This document shows, one piece after another, positions 9,820 through 21,133 of a DNA stretch of 64,000 bases. The stretch lies in assembly GCA_009746045.1 (NCBI GenBank), contig RPFO01000418.1:2147670-2211669 (forward strand), written 5' to 3'. The stretch comes from Mesostigma viride (Eukaryota > Streptophyta > Mesostigmatophyceae > Mesostigmatales > Mesostigmataceae). Each line of letters opens with the position of its first letter. The stretch's first letter is position 1. A program made the position numbers and the translations under genes. The notes beneath the pieces are model-generated. The model did no database searches and was not told the DNA's origin. It saw only the letters and a list, made by a program, of their open reading frames with translations.

Positions 9820-9914
9820 ACAGGATTAACGCGTAACGACTCAGTGTAAATGGTGCATGTTATCGTATTTCGATTAATAAATTATCTTACATGAATCTAT
9901 AAAACGTTTCCAGC

Positions 9915-10289
9915 ATGTTCGTTACCATGAATGACATTCTGAATTGCATCGAGGCCTGCAAACCGAGCAGTGGCGGGTACATCCAGAGCGGCACGCGGCG
10001 GTCCGTTAACGCCGCAGAAGTCGCGCGAGTTTCTTGCACCGTCGCCGGAAAGCCCGACCCATACGAGGATAATTACAATCTCGAATTAGACCAACTAGAC
10101 GATCCACGCATCTTCTCATCGGCTGCTGTGTGCGCCTTGGAAGACTCGACTCTGGACGAAATTATCAAGGCGTGCGAGGACTTGGTTGTTGTGTCCATAA
10201 TGGCCGGCTGCGTCACCGGCAGACAATCCATTTCCTCGTCGACATTTGACCAAGTGAAGGAACGACTGCAGCTCCTGAGAGGCGATTGA
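9915..10289 (+). CDS. Hypothetical PLV protein, 124 aa, last viral gene
   Basis: An intact frame after a 95-base AT-rich gap that probably carries its promoter. ATG 9915 and ATG 9927 are both possible starts. The protein is mildly acidic and mostly helical in its second half (DEIIKACEDLVVVSIM and a final FDQVKERLQLL). No motif was recognised. It is the rightmost frame with viral-like composition. Confidence 0.45.
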   Translation: MFVTMNDILNCIEACKPSSGGYIQSGTRRSVNAAEVARVSCTVAGKPDPYEDNYNLELDQLDDPRIFSSAAVCALEDSTLDEIIKACEDLVVVSIMAGCVTGRQSISSSTFDQVKERLQLLRGD

Positions 10290-10408
10290 CACCAAGCCAT
10301 CCTCCGCTCCTCTCCCGCGACGGCGCAGGAATCCGCAGGAACGCGCAGGCGATCAGGCGCGCGACTGACGTGTGGCGTGGTTGGGTTGACGGTTGATGGT
10401 TTTGTTAG

Positions 10409-10473
10409 AATAGGCCAAATTGGCCAGATATACTTAGAACTTCCTTCAAATTCTCTGGCCAATTTGGCCTATT
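10409..10473. repeat. Perfect 20-bp-stem hairpin, copy 1
   Basis: The arms AATAGGCCAAATTGGCCAGA and its exact complement enclose a 25-base spacer. The same 65 bases recur exactly 200 bases downstream, and the preceding 35 bases (GGTTGATGGTT...) are similar too. Each arm contains a smaller palindrome. It lies just outside the last viral gene. Confidence 0.85.
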
Positions 10474-10608
10474 ATACACACACACCCTCGCACGTTGACG
10501 CGTGCGAATCGCGCGTTTCCCATGAACGACCCGGCCGTCCACGGAGGTCCCGCGCGTTCTGCGGTTGGTGCGTGGCGTGGGTTGGGCGGTGGTTGATGGT
10601 TCTGTCAG

Positions 10609-10673
10609 AATAGGCCAAATTGGCCAGATATACTTAGAACTTCCTTCAAATTCTCTGGCCAATTTGGCCTATT
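10609..10673. repeat. Perfect 20-bp-stem hairpin, copy 2
   Basis: Identical to the unit 200 bases upstream, including the 25-base spacer. The identical spacer points to duplication of a whole unit and not two independent palindromes. It could be a small foldback/MITE-like element or part of a viral terminal region. Confidence 0.85.
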
Positions 10674-10906
10674 CCACACATACTCACATGTTGACGTGGT
10701 GACAGATGCCAGAAATTCTATGGCCTCCTAAAGCCCCGCGACCCCTGAGCCAGGGTTGGCACGGGTCGGGAAGGCGTGGCTGCACCGTGACAGATGCCAG
10801 TAGCAAACCAAAAACCCAATATTTTATCACTCAAGTTATCACTCAACCATCATCACTCAAGAATGGCTCCCCGGTACCCCACATGACCCCATCACTCAAT
10901 GAGGGG

Positions 10907-12605
<1,699 letters not shown>

Positions 12606-14290
12606 ACTCAGTCCTAAAAATAGGACTGAGTATGCCAACTTTGAGATCATGTAGCGGTAAGGGTAGGGGGGTACCCCATATGTTTGATATGCATCAGAGC
12701 ACTCAATATCATGCTAATGCTTGGGCATATGCCTAAAAAATCATATGTTGACCAAATCATGTAAAATTTTACAAGGGTGTCAACCCATGCTCGCGATTTG
12801 GCAATTTTCTGTGGAAGGACGAGTTGGGAAAATTCAATAAAATCCATATGCATGTTGAAAAAATATAGGCGTGTAAACAATATAGTTCTTGAAACATGGC
12901 AAAAAACTGGGCTCAATTTGGCCACAGCCTCTACCTGAAACTCACCAAAAACCACCAGCCCTAAGAATGGGTTTCGAGGTTGCTAGCAATGTGCAAGCAT
13001 GTAAGTGCGGTCATACTACACACCACCGTGGCAACCAACCATGCCAATCAACTCATTTCCCTTCTAGCATAACAGGAAAACATACTTGCATCATCATATT
13101 GCAGTTATATTATACCTTAGTATATGTGTGAGAGCCTATGCACGCACGTAGGGAATGGGCATTGATACCTACCTACAAAGGGTTTTATTATGAGCCTTAA
13201 CCACCAATATAATGGGTAGGTTAAGCATATTTCAATTGTTTTTTACAAGAATAGAGATGGCTAACACTGTTTTGCCTTGCCATGGCATGGCCAACATACT
13301 TGCTGGCACATGATGACAGTGGTTTATCACCAAGATTCTTCACTCACCCGTATAAGCTTGAAAGCACGCTGGATGCAGCCCATGGCCATACAATCACGCA
13401 GTATGAACGTAGCAAAAGAATAACTAACATCTATGAAGGTATTTAAACCCATACAGCGCCTAAAAAACTGCAAAAGTACACTAGGGTAAGGCAAATGCCT
13501 GGTAACATCATAAAAAATGGGGGGTTTAGAGAGGGGCAGGCAACGGTCAAGAAAGCGCATCAAGATTCGAAACTGACAGCGCCTTGCAAGCTCAAACTCA
13601 TGTAAGAACATAACAAAACGATGAGGTGACGATATTTCAGCTTTACCGTGCACGGATGGCGTTATCTTGGCCCAGGCGGTGCCCGCAAAAGTGACACTTG
13701 CGGCACACAAACCATGACATGACAGAGTGGTCGAAATCATCAAATCTTTACTGCCACTGACTTAATTCTACACACATGCATGATAATAAGTAGAAAGAAG
13801 CATATAAACCCTTCGAACTGCACCGTAAAGTAAATTTAGTCATCAATTCCGTCAACCTGCCTGGTCGCAGTTTTTTCCAGCAAGAGCAGTGCCGACACCT
13901 GGTAAATCGCATCCCCGGGAGCTAAAAACTGGTTTGTGTCATCTTTAGGACATATAAAATCTATTTCCTGGGTTTTACCAGCTAAATCGTCCGCAAACGT
14001 AAACTGCATGCATGGGCGCCAGCCGCCATGGCTAGGTCGTGCATTTCCGGAACTCGCGTTTCACGTGAAAAAGTACCCTTACCACCTGTACTTTGACCGT
14101 ACATTTAGCCGCCCAAACAAAATCCAAAAAAATCGCAAAAATACGTCTAAGAAAGGTCATTTCACGTAGTATTTGAATAAATTTTGAGGGAATTTTTTTG
14201 ACAAACATTCCGACTTGGGCGAATTTTCTACGAAACCCAAGAACTCAGTCCTAAGAATAGGACTGAGTTGAACTCAGTCCTAAGAATAGG
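12606..14290. mobile_element. Candidate non-autonomous element with ACTCAGTCCTA terminal hairpins
   Basis: At 12606-12631, ACTCAGTCCTA and its complement form an 11-bp stem around AAAA. At 14242-14269 the same hairpin recurs with an AGAA loop, followed by a third half-copy at 14271-14290. Reading inward, TAGGACTGAG at 12621 and CTCAGTCCTA at 14253 are inverted terminal repeats of a 1.63-kb segment with no recognisable coding sequence. The target duplication is unclear. A MITE-like element whose ends have been duplicated is the best reading. Confidence 0.4.
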
Positions 14291-14313
14291 TGCAGTGACG
14301 AACGACGTGTTAA

Positions 14314-16238
14314 GGGGACTCGGCGCGGCGAATATTTTCCGCGCCAAAAAAATTCCGCGGTACCCTCCGTACCGTGAAAAGTGGGTGCACGGTGCGCGCA
14401 CCCCTTGCGGAAGTGGCCATGGCGACTGCTTTTAGGCGAAACGTGACAAATCTGGCCCGCGGAAAGCAGAAACAATGCTCGATTGTTGGAGAAAATTAGT
14501 TACTGATTCTAATGTATGGTGGGATGGTTGCGAACTATAATGTCGCGGGCTTTTTTTCTTTGCCATCGGCAGGGGGGGTCCGGCCTGAATTTCTGTCGGG
14601 ATGAATAAAGTATAATGGATGCCTGCCGGTGTGATTGTCGATTGTTGCCAGTTTTGATGGTCGTAAGGAAAGCTAGTTTAATGACGTTTCTAAAGCCGTA
14701 AAAATTCCCGCTGTTATCTTTACCTTTCCCGTCATTTTGCGGTAAGATAACATTAGGCCTGCGCGATGCGCGCCCAACCTCTCCATGAAAGGGTGGCCTT
14801 TCTTGTCCGCCTGGGCACGAATAGATGCCCGTTATGGTACGTTCTTGTATTAACGTCTTAATCTAGCGTTTTCCTGCTTTCTTAGCTCGTTGAGCGTAAG
14901 CTTTTTGCCTTCTTTCCGGCCAGATGCTGCCAGGAAGTTGCGGGTCCTGGCGCTGCATCGCTGGATTCCTGGATGTCTTTTAGCAAGTTCGTCTGTGACG
15001 TGGCTGGCTTTCTGCAGCGCGTGGCCCGCAACCTGTCGGGAAGGTGTAATGCTTTTATTTCCATGCTTCTCTGAAATTTCTTTTGCTTAATAGACAGTTG
15101 TGTTCGAGGAAATTCACGCGGTCTTCCTAAGCAGCGGCATCATTCCCCCAGCTGCAGACACTGACGAGCTGGCACCTGTCTCCTAAAGAAAGTGGCTCGT
15201 GCTTGTTAGAAAGGAGGCAGTGTGCATTTTGCGGGACACAATGCTTTGGTGGCACATGCGTCAGATAGGTTGTTCCAATGGTCTCTTCACCTTTCCCACT
15301 GAGTAAATGATAGCCTTTGTCATGCTAACCAGAGCAGCTAGCCACAGGTTGGCTGGATAAAAAGTCAGCTTATTTTCTCTTTATATACTGCGTGTGTGGT
15401 CCTCCACGTGTCCGGCTTGTTGGGCATTTTGGAAGAGGGTTTTGTTGAAGATGTGTTGAAGATGTGTTGTTGGGTGGAACAACTTGGTTGTTGGCACAAA
15501 ATCACACATTATTAGCCTGAGATAGGCATTACATATGCTGCTCAGGCGTGTCGTCCTACCAGCCTTGTTGTTAAGGGTAGACTCACAAGGCTGGCTGTGC
15601 CGATGGAGGGGTGGGGCGTATGACGCTCCGGACATCCTCCTCACACTCCGTGATCAAAGTGGGCATGTTTTTGGGTGTCTAGGGTAGCAAAACAGATGTC
15701 ATTTTGGCTCAGCACTAGCTCAATTGTCTTTTAGCGTCTACCCAGGTGGCATCACAGGAAAATCAATAACTTGAGCTACGCTTGTCAGAATGAGCTCAAA
15801 CTTTGGGGTTGTGTTTCCCCCCACTCAGTGGAATTTCGCATGTATGGATGACCCCATTCGATGTGTTGATGATTTTATTTTTTTTTTTGCTCAAAAAAGT
15901 ACCGATTTTGCGGGGAAATTAATAACTCAAACAAATGTGATTATTTTGACCATGTGAATAGCCCAGATTTTTTAGAAGTGGGGGAACTTTGCAGGAATGT
16001 ATGGGCAGGTCATTTGGAAATGTGGTTTGTCTTGGGCAAAATATCTCATAAATAGCGTCTTTTTCTATTTTTAGCTCGCCACCGGTGCGTGGTTGGGGGT
16101 AGTACCCCCAACAAGTGGTGGCATGAATGCCCAAACATCATATTTATGGTACTCAATCATCACTAGATGGTTCCCAAGTGCATTGGAACTGATATTCATT
16201 AAAGTCAGTTTTTCAGGCTTTTGGGCGTGCGAGTCCCC
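14314..16238. mobile_element. TTAA-flanked DNA transposon, copy A (non-autonomous, 1,925 bp)
   Basis: The ends are GGGGACTCG at 14314 and CGAGTCCCC ending at 16238, exact inverted repeats. They are flanked on both sides by TTAA (14310-14313 and 16239-16242), the target of piggyBac- and Kolobok-type transposases. The left 130 bases contain GGTGCGCGCACCCCTTGCGG followed by AAGTGGCCATGGCGACTGC, shared with copy B at 52689. Further blocks match copy B in the same order (near 14560, 15040, 15540, 15760, 15790 and 16120). It lacks the PHD-finger reading frame of copy B. No transposase was recognised. Confidence 0.75.
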
Positions 16239-16242
16239 TTAA

Positions 16243-17442
16243 GAAGTATGTGAAGTGTTTTGTGCCCTGTGGTAATGAGCTGCACGACCTGACAGCTGGC
16301 AGTTCACACCAAGTACGTGGTAGCTGTGTACACAAGGTCGCAACTGTACGCGAAAGGCTTGGTGGCAAACTGGCAATAATCACTGAAAAAAAAAGTGATG
16401 CTTCCATGACGTAGCAACTGAACGTGCTTAAGCAAGTGAAAACGACGCAGGATTTTCGCCAAACTCCAAATACCCCCAACCAAGATGCTAGGAGTATCTA
16501 CACTTCAAGGGCTTTCAGATTATATGCAATAATACCTTGGCTTTATCAAAGCATTTGGATGATAGCTCTACTCAAAGTTGGCCATGCAAAAGACGATCTT
16601 TTTTCCCCAAGGAAAAGTCTACCCCCCCTAACTTCCCAGGTAGGGTAGGGAATCTCAATATCAACATTGGACAACTTAGTTGGATAGTCCAATGGTGGTT
16701 TCCTTGGGTCAGACCACCCGGATAACCCATTAGACCTATATAAGGTGCTCATATACGTGTGTGGGTTACGCGCGCGTAAACAGCCAACTATGACATGCAA
16801 TACAAGAATGCATTATAACAAGCTAAAAAAGTTTGCCAAAGGTGCTGGAATACAAACATGTTGCCTACCTGCACTAACGAAATGATATGCTCCAAAGAAA
16901 TGCCATAAACTGGTCACTTTCAGGGCTAATACCGCTTTTTACAGCAGGCATGGAAGCTTGCTGAAAGGTGCACAAAAAATCTCGTCAAATATAATGCATG
17001 GGAGACGTAATCCGCTGCAAAGGACACGCAAACACGTCGCCGTACCTGGCTCGTTCACGTCCTGACCGGATTCCAATGGCCGGGACCCTCATATCTCACA
17101 CATACCATTGCTTTACAGGCATAGTCGCCATAGCCGCATCATGCACGCATCGTTTATGATTACCAGTAGATGCTGCGTTCAAAGATTACCTATAAACGCG
17201 TCCGCATTCCCAGCAAACGCATCAGCGGACATCCCGTACCAAATCTGGATGCTTGGGCTGGCGCAGACTGCCCGGCCATGAGTATAAAATGGAAATATGA
17301 TAAGCGATTACTCATCTGGCACTGACGACCAAGAAGGCAGTATTTTTCCACCTGAATTTTCCCAATCCTATAAGTGTAGCTCTGCGGTTGTTCCATCGGA
17401 AGATTCAGCGCGAACTGTCCACCTGGCGCGAGGTGGGGATTT
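16243..17442. other. No gene recognised
   Basis: AT-leaning DNA with short frames lacking recognisable domains on either strand. No terminal repeats or tandem arrays were seen. Confidence 0.4.
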
Positions 17443-17602
17443 CATTTCCACGCAGGCTTTCACCATTCGAATGGCGAAAGCCTGCGTGGAAATGATATTC
17501 TATTCACGAGATTGTGAAATAACCCTAATAGGATCGAATGGCTAAAGCCTGCGTGGACATAAAATTCTATTCACGAGGATGTGTAAACCCTGATAGCATC
17601 GA
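17443..17602. repeat. 52-bp near-perfect palindrome overlapping a 67-bp tandem repeat
   Basis: The arms CATTTCCACGCAGGCTTTC (17443-17461) and its exact complement (17476-17494) enclose a 14-base centre that is itself palindromic (CCATTCGAATGG). From 17469 a unit beginning GAATGGC and containing AAAGCCTGCGTGGA and ATTCTATTCACGAG repeats twice (17469-17535 and 17536-about 17602) at about 85 percent identity. The palindrome thus uses the head of the tandem unit as its right arm. Confidence 0.85.
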
Positions 17603-18072
17603 CATTGATCGATAAACAGAATGCCCCCCTCGCCCAGACTCAAATGTCCCCACTTGCGCTGATAACCCGTTCTCGCGCAAGGTGCGGATTTCATCATGGC
17701 GTGTACCCTTCCGTGGCGTGACTCACGCACGTTGTAAATTACTCGTCCCCCTAAAAACGCCCAAGTCCCAATGCATCGAATATTTCTAGAAAAGGCTGCA
17801 TGTTGCACCCTCGTTGTTGTTGTTGTGGGCGATCAGTATACGTTAAACGGATGCGTTGATTATCCTGAACCTTAAAAACTACAAATTGCAGCCAGTACTG
17901 GTACACCTGCAAGATGCGATGACAGTACACCTGCCTCTAAGTCATACGGACAAGAACATATTATATATCTTACAAGTATCTTGGACGAAAAAAATACGAA
18001 CCACATACAAGACATGACTCCAAGCGCCGTATCTGGGACCTAGTTGGCTACGAACTAAACACTTTTGTTTTG
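17603..18072. other. No gene recognised
   Basis: Mixed-composition DNA with no convincing frame, repeat or RNA gene. A short GTT run at 17815-17826 is the only simple repeat. Confidence 0.4.
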
Positions 18073-18564
18073 TTAACGAGTCGTAACGACAAAAGCGTTA
18101 CACACTTTGAACGTCTCCGTGAAGTTCAGAAAATTGTTCAGGACACGAACAGCTAGTGTCAGGCACGAAAAAATTCTCGCTAGGGATACGGATGTGCCGT
18201 ATCTTTTCAGTACAAACAAACGTTGCAACCACAAAATCAGATCCAGCCCGCGTTGGTTAAAGTGCACCTGTCGAAACGGTATACTTTTAATGTACTTTTT
18301 CGTTTCCGCAACGTTAACAACTCGTATACCTTTACGACGCGTAGAAAAATCGCTTAGTGTAAATCCCTGCCATCTAGCTAACGACGCTGGGTGTAAGACT
18401 TTATCCTTAATATGATTACTACACGCAGCCCAACTATAGAAAATTCCTGGTTGGCCTGTGGCCCCGTCGTGTGCTACTGCATAGTATAGGTATTGGGATC
18501 TACCTCCTTGATTAATACGTCTATATCCTCCTTCATTATTACGTCTGCTGCGAGAGGTTCCCAT
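18073..18564 (-). pseudogene. Possible viroplasmin/RNase H N-terminal-type domain remnant
   Basis: A 163-aa minus-strand frame. Residues 25-75 read YYAVAHDG, then GIFYSWAAC, then WQGF. This is the order expected for the small domain found at the N-terminus of eukaryotic RNase H1 and in caulimovirus-type proteins (YAVxxG, PGIYxSWxxC, then an aromatic-Gly-Phe strand). The rest shows no RNase H catalytic residues. In retroelements this domain binds RNA-DNA hybrids. It has no obvious partner genes nearby, so a remnant is likely. The match is partial. Confidence 0.35.
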
Positions 18565-20239
18565 GAACTACCGATTAGGTATAAAGCAATATCACATGGT
18601 ATTACAGCAGGCAATGCAGGAAGGGGAAAGAAAGGAAGGAAAGCCCACCCAGGTTACCTCTACGTGCAGGTGACGTGCTCACAGCGAGAGAGAAACACAA
18701 GGCAGAAACAGGACGTTCACAGACAGTACGAAAAACGTTGAGGTACAGCCACCGGCAACACAGTAATTAAGGCAACGGCCAGCCGGTGACTACCCTCGAG
18801 CTGTAAGCAGCGTTGCCCTCCGGGGGTCCGCCCACAGCTCACGAAGGTCTGCCTCCGGGGCGACCCATTCACCAACAAGCACAAACATGAATAAAGAGCA
18901 CGACAGAAAACAGAAACCCCGTTTCTACGCGCGTGGGTAAGACGGGAAGGGCAAGAAGGAAATCCTAGAATCTCTAACTTCTTACCTCGCTCATGGACGT
19001 CTAGCGTCCTTGAACACCCAACGATGGGCTAGGCGGTTTAGGATGGCGCCCCTGGCTGCGACGCTGGCGGCTATGACGACCCCGGGCTCGATCAGCACCC
19101 CTTTGCTGGGCTGGCTGAACCCGTTCAGCTCGATGCCTTGCCTAGGTTACGCACGGCTCCGGGCCGCCATTCTAAACTCCCCTAACCTAACCTCCGATAA
19201 CCAGTGTAACGAACCCATCCGGGTCGTGCGAAAGATCCTATGTTAGGGTGGTTAATATGGAAATCTGGGTCAACCGCTCACCACTCTCCGGGAGTGGTAT
19301 TAACGGAGCAGTTGCGGCATTTACACTGCTACGGCTCACGGTGATTAATATTGCATTAATCTACACAACCCACATTCAGGATAGAGCCACCAAATGCAGT
19401 TGGAATTATGCCCCAGGTTCAGACAGGTGATAACACACACTTTATTCCGAACCAAGAGGACGAGACTCTCGTCCTCGGACCAATTTCACCTAGGTCTGCC
19501 ACCAAGCTGGCAAGGGGCGCCGACATGGCGCCGACCTTCCAGCGAATTCCAAAGCATGCAGTCCACACAAGATCCTCGGGTCGACATCGACCCCCGCCAG
19601 CTGGCTACAGAATCCACGCATGAGTACAATATCTCAACCAGCTGTAAAGTACGCAGCGCGGCGCGAATGCACCGGCCTACTAGCTCTAGAAGATCTCGAA
19701 CATCAACCTAGGCCCAAAATAACCGGTCCGAATCACACAAACTATCATAGTTCCATACAAAAATCCTGACCAAGGGACAATTCCCAAATTAAGTCCCGAA
19801 ATGAATCCCAAAGTCCTACGGACTATGACAACAAGCCAAAATACATAATTTATTCCATTGTTGCGCCCGTTCCAAAGGGTCGGGTTCGCAACACGGAACC
19901 TGGCTGGTCTGAGCTCGCGACTTTGACGTTGACAGGTTATTTTAATTCCACCTTTGACGTGGACAGACCCAGCTATTTCGACATGCCACCCATCAAGATA
20001 TACCGGAGCTCGTGTTTTACATATGGGTCGTACGCCTCCCTTTAGCTTGACCTGTGCCAGCACCTCCAAAACCGTCACCGCCTCCGCATGCAATGTCGAG
20101 TTGATGGCCGGTTTTGGCCACCGCGGACCTGACCACCTGCCCCGGGGCTGGTCCCGACCGTGCCTTCAGCTCGATCGCCGCCCTCTTTACCGTCCTTCAG
20201 CGCTCTGTCGAAGACCTCTGGGTCCCCTCCCCCTTGACC
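18565..20239. other. No gene recognised
   Basis: Long stretch with several moderate frames on both strands but no recognisable domain. GC-rich patches (18780-18870, 19010-19180) alternate with AT-rich DNA. It could include remnants of a retroelement, but no long terminal repeats or primer-binding site could be supported. Confidence 0.35.
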
Positions 20240-20660
20240 GAATCCACTTCCTCCTCCACCTCCAAGAAGCCATCTCACAGCACGTGACGCCCCTACATAG
20301 CTGCAGATGTGGCAGCTGTGGGCCGCACGCTGGCTGCTGAGCTCCCCACCATCCCCACCGCCACCGCCACCCTCCTCGCCTCCCCCCCCCGCCTCCACCG
20401 ACGCCATCACCGCCCAGCTCCATGACATCGACAAGCGCCTCCAGGACAATGCCATCGCCATCGAATGCCTGCAAAACACCGCAGGTATCACCGCCCAGGC
20501 GGTAAAGGACGGACATTGCCGCCAAGCCAGCCCCAGGCTGCTGGCCTAGTGGCTGGCGATGCTCCCCACATCCAGACTACCTGGGCGGACATGCTTAAGC
20601 AACACACCGGCCACCTCCACCACCTCCGCCGTCGCATGCAACACCGCGAGCCCCGCCAAA
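20240..20660 (+). pseudogene. Half-LINE ORF1 fragment, degenerate
   Basis: Matches the middle of the intact ORF1 gene at 43340-44716: QHVTP near 20280, LAAELPTIP near 20330, a Pro/Ser stretch, ITAQLHDIDKRLQDNAIAIE near 20410, and NTAGITAQAVKD near 20475. Stops and frame changes interrupt it. It lacks both the N-terminal third and the RRM-like C-terminal half. It lies just before the Helitron and is a dead, truncated copy. Confidence 0.75.
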
Positions 20661-20694
20661 TTTTTACATAAATTATCAAAATTTTGAGGGGTCA

Positions 20695-20714
20695 ACCCAA
20701 CTTAAGGCGTGAAT
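20695..20714. repeat. 20-bp direct repeat flanking the Helitron region (left)
   Basis: The 20 bases ACCCAACTTAAGGCGTGAAT recur exactly at 26248-26267. The sequences outside the two copies differ. Confidence 0.85.
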
Positions 20715-20815
20715 CCTATAGATTAATTTAGCAATTGGGGGTCATCCCGCACTATCCAGGGCATCGCAACTTCCCCGCCAATCCAAAACAACCGGAATAA
20801 CTAACCACCAATCCC

Positions 20816-21012
20816 AGCGAGCGAGCGAAGCGAGCGAGCGGCCGCTGAAAGCGGCCTGGCGCGCAGCGCACGGCGAGCGCAGCGAGCTGTGCGCTGCGCG
20901 CGGCGAGCGAGCGAAGCGAGCGAGCACCCTACCGCGAGCGAGCGGAGCGAGCGAGCACCGTACCGCGAGCGAGCGGAGCGAGCGAGCACCGTACTGCGCA
21001 CCAATCCGCGAG
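20816..21012. repeat. GCGAGCGA-type GC-rich low-complexity repeat
   Basis: Several imperfect copies of a unit built from GAGCGA and GCGAGCGA, with local palindromic symmetry (for example AGCGAGCGAAGCGAGCGAG). A shorter similar run is at 47965-47995. It lies in the Helitron 5' region before the coding sequence. Confidence 0.8.
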
Positions 21013-21133
21013 CGAAGCATAGATAGGGCAAAGGGCAGAACGCTACAACTCCGCTGCCCAACGTTCACGAGCCTCGGCAAAATACAAAAACACTACGTGC
21101 GCTCGGGGATTCCACGGAACCTGTTGGCCGGCT

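Larger units (their letters stand above)
1..10289. mobile_element. Endogenous Polinton-like virus (PLV), left end outside window
   Basis: A compact, GC-rich block of about twelve genes with short gaps, unlike the sparse DNA to its right. Recognisable parts are an FtsK/HerA-type packaging ATPase, a penton-like minor capsid gene and a double-jelly-roll-type major capsid gene, the morphogenesis set of Polinton-like viruses and virophages. The rest are structural-type or unknown proteins. No integrase, protease, polymerase or primase-helicase is seen; they may lie beyond the left edge. Several structural genes carry frameshifts, so it looks like a decaying genomic copy. The right limit is set by the last gene; the hairpin pair at 10409-10673 may be part of the end. 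No terminal inverted repeat can be tested because the left end is missing. Confidence 0.75.

Noticed and set aside
13327-13743. 138-codon minus-strand frame in the hairpin-bounded element
   Set aside because: No transposase motif or recognisable fold pattern.
20307-20671. Independent Pro-rich gene
   Set aside because: It is a degenerate half-LINE ORF1 fragment.
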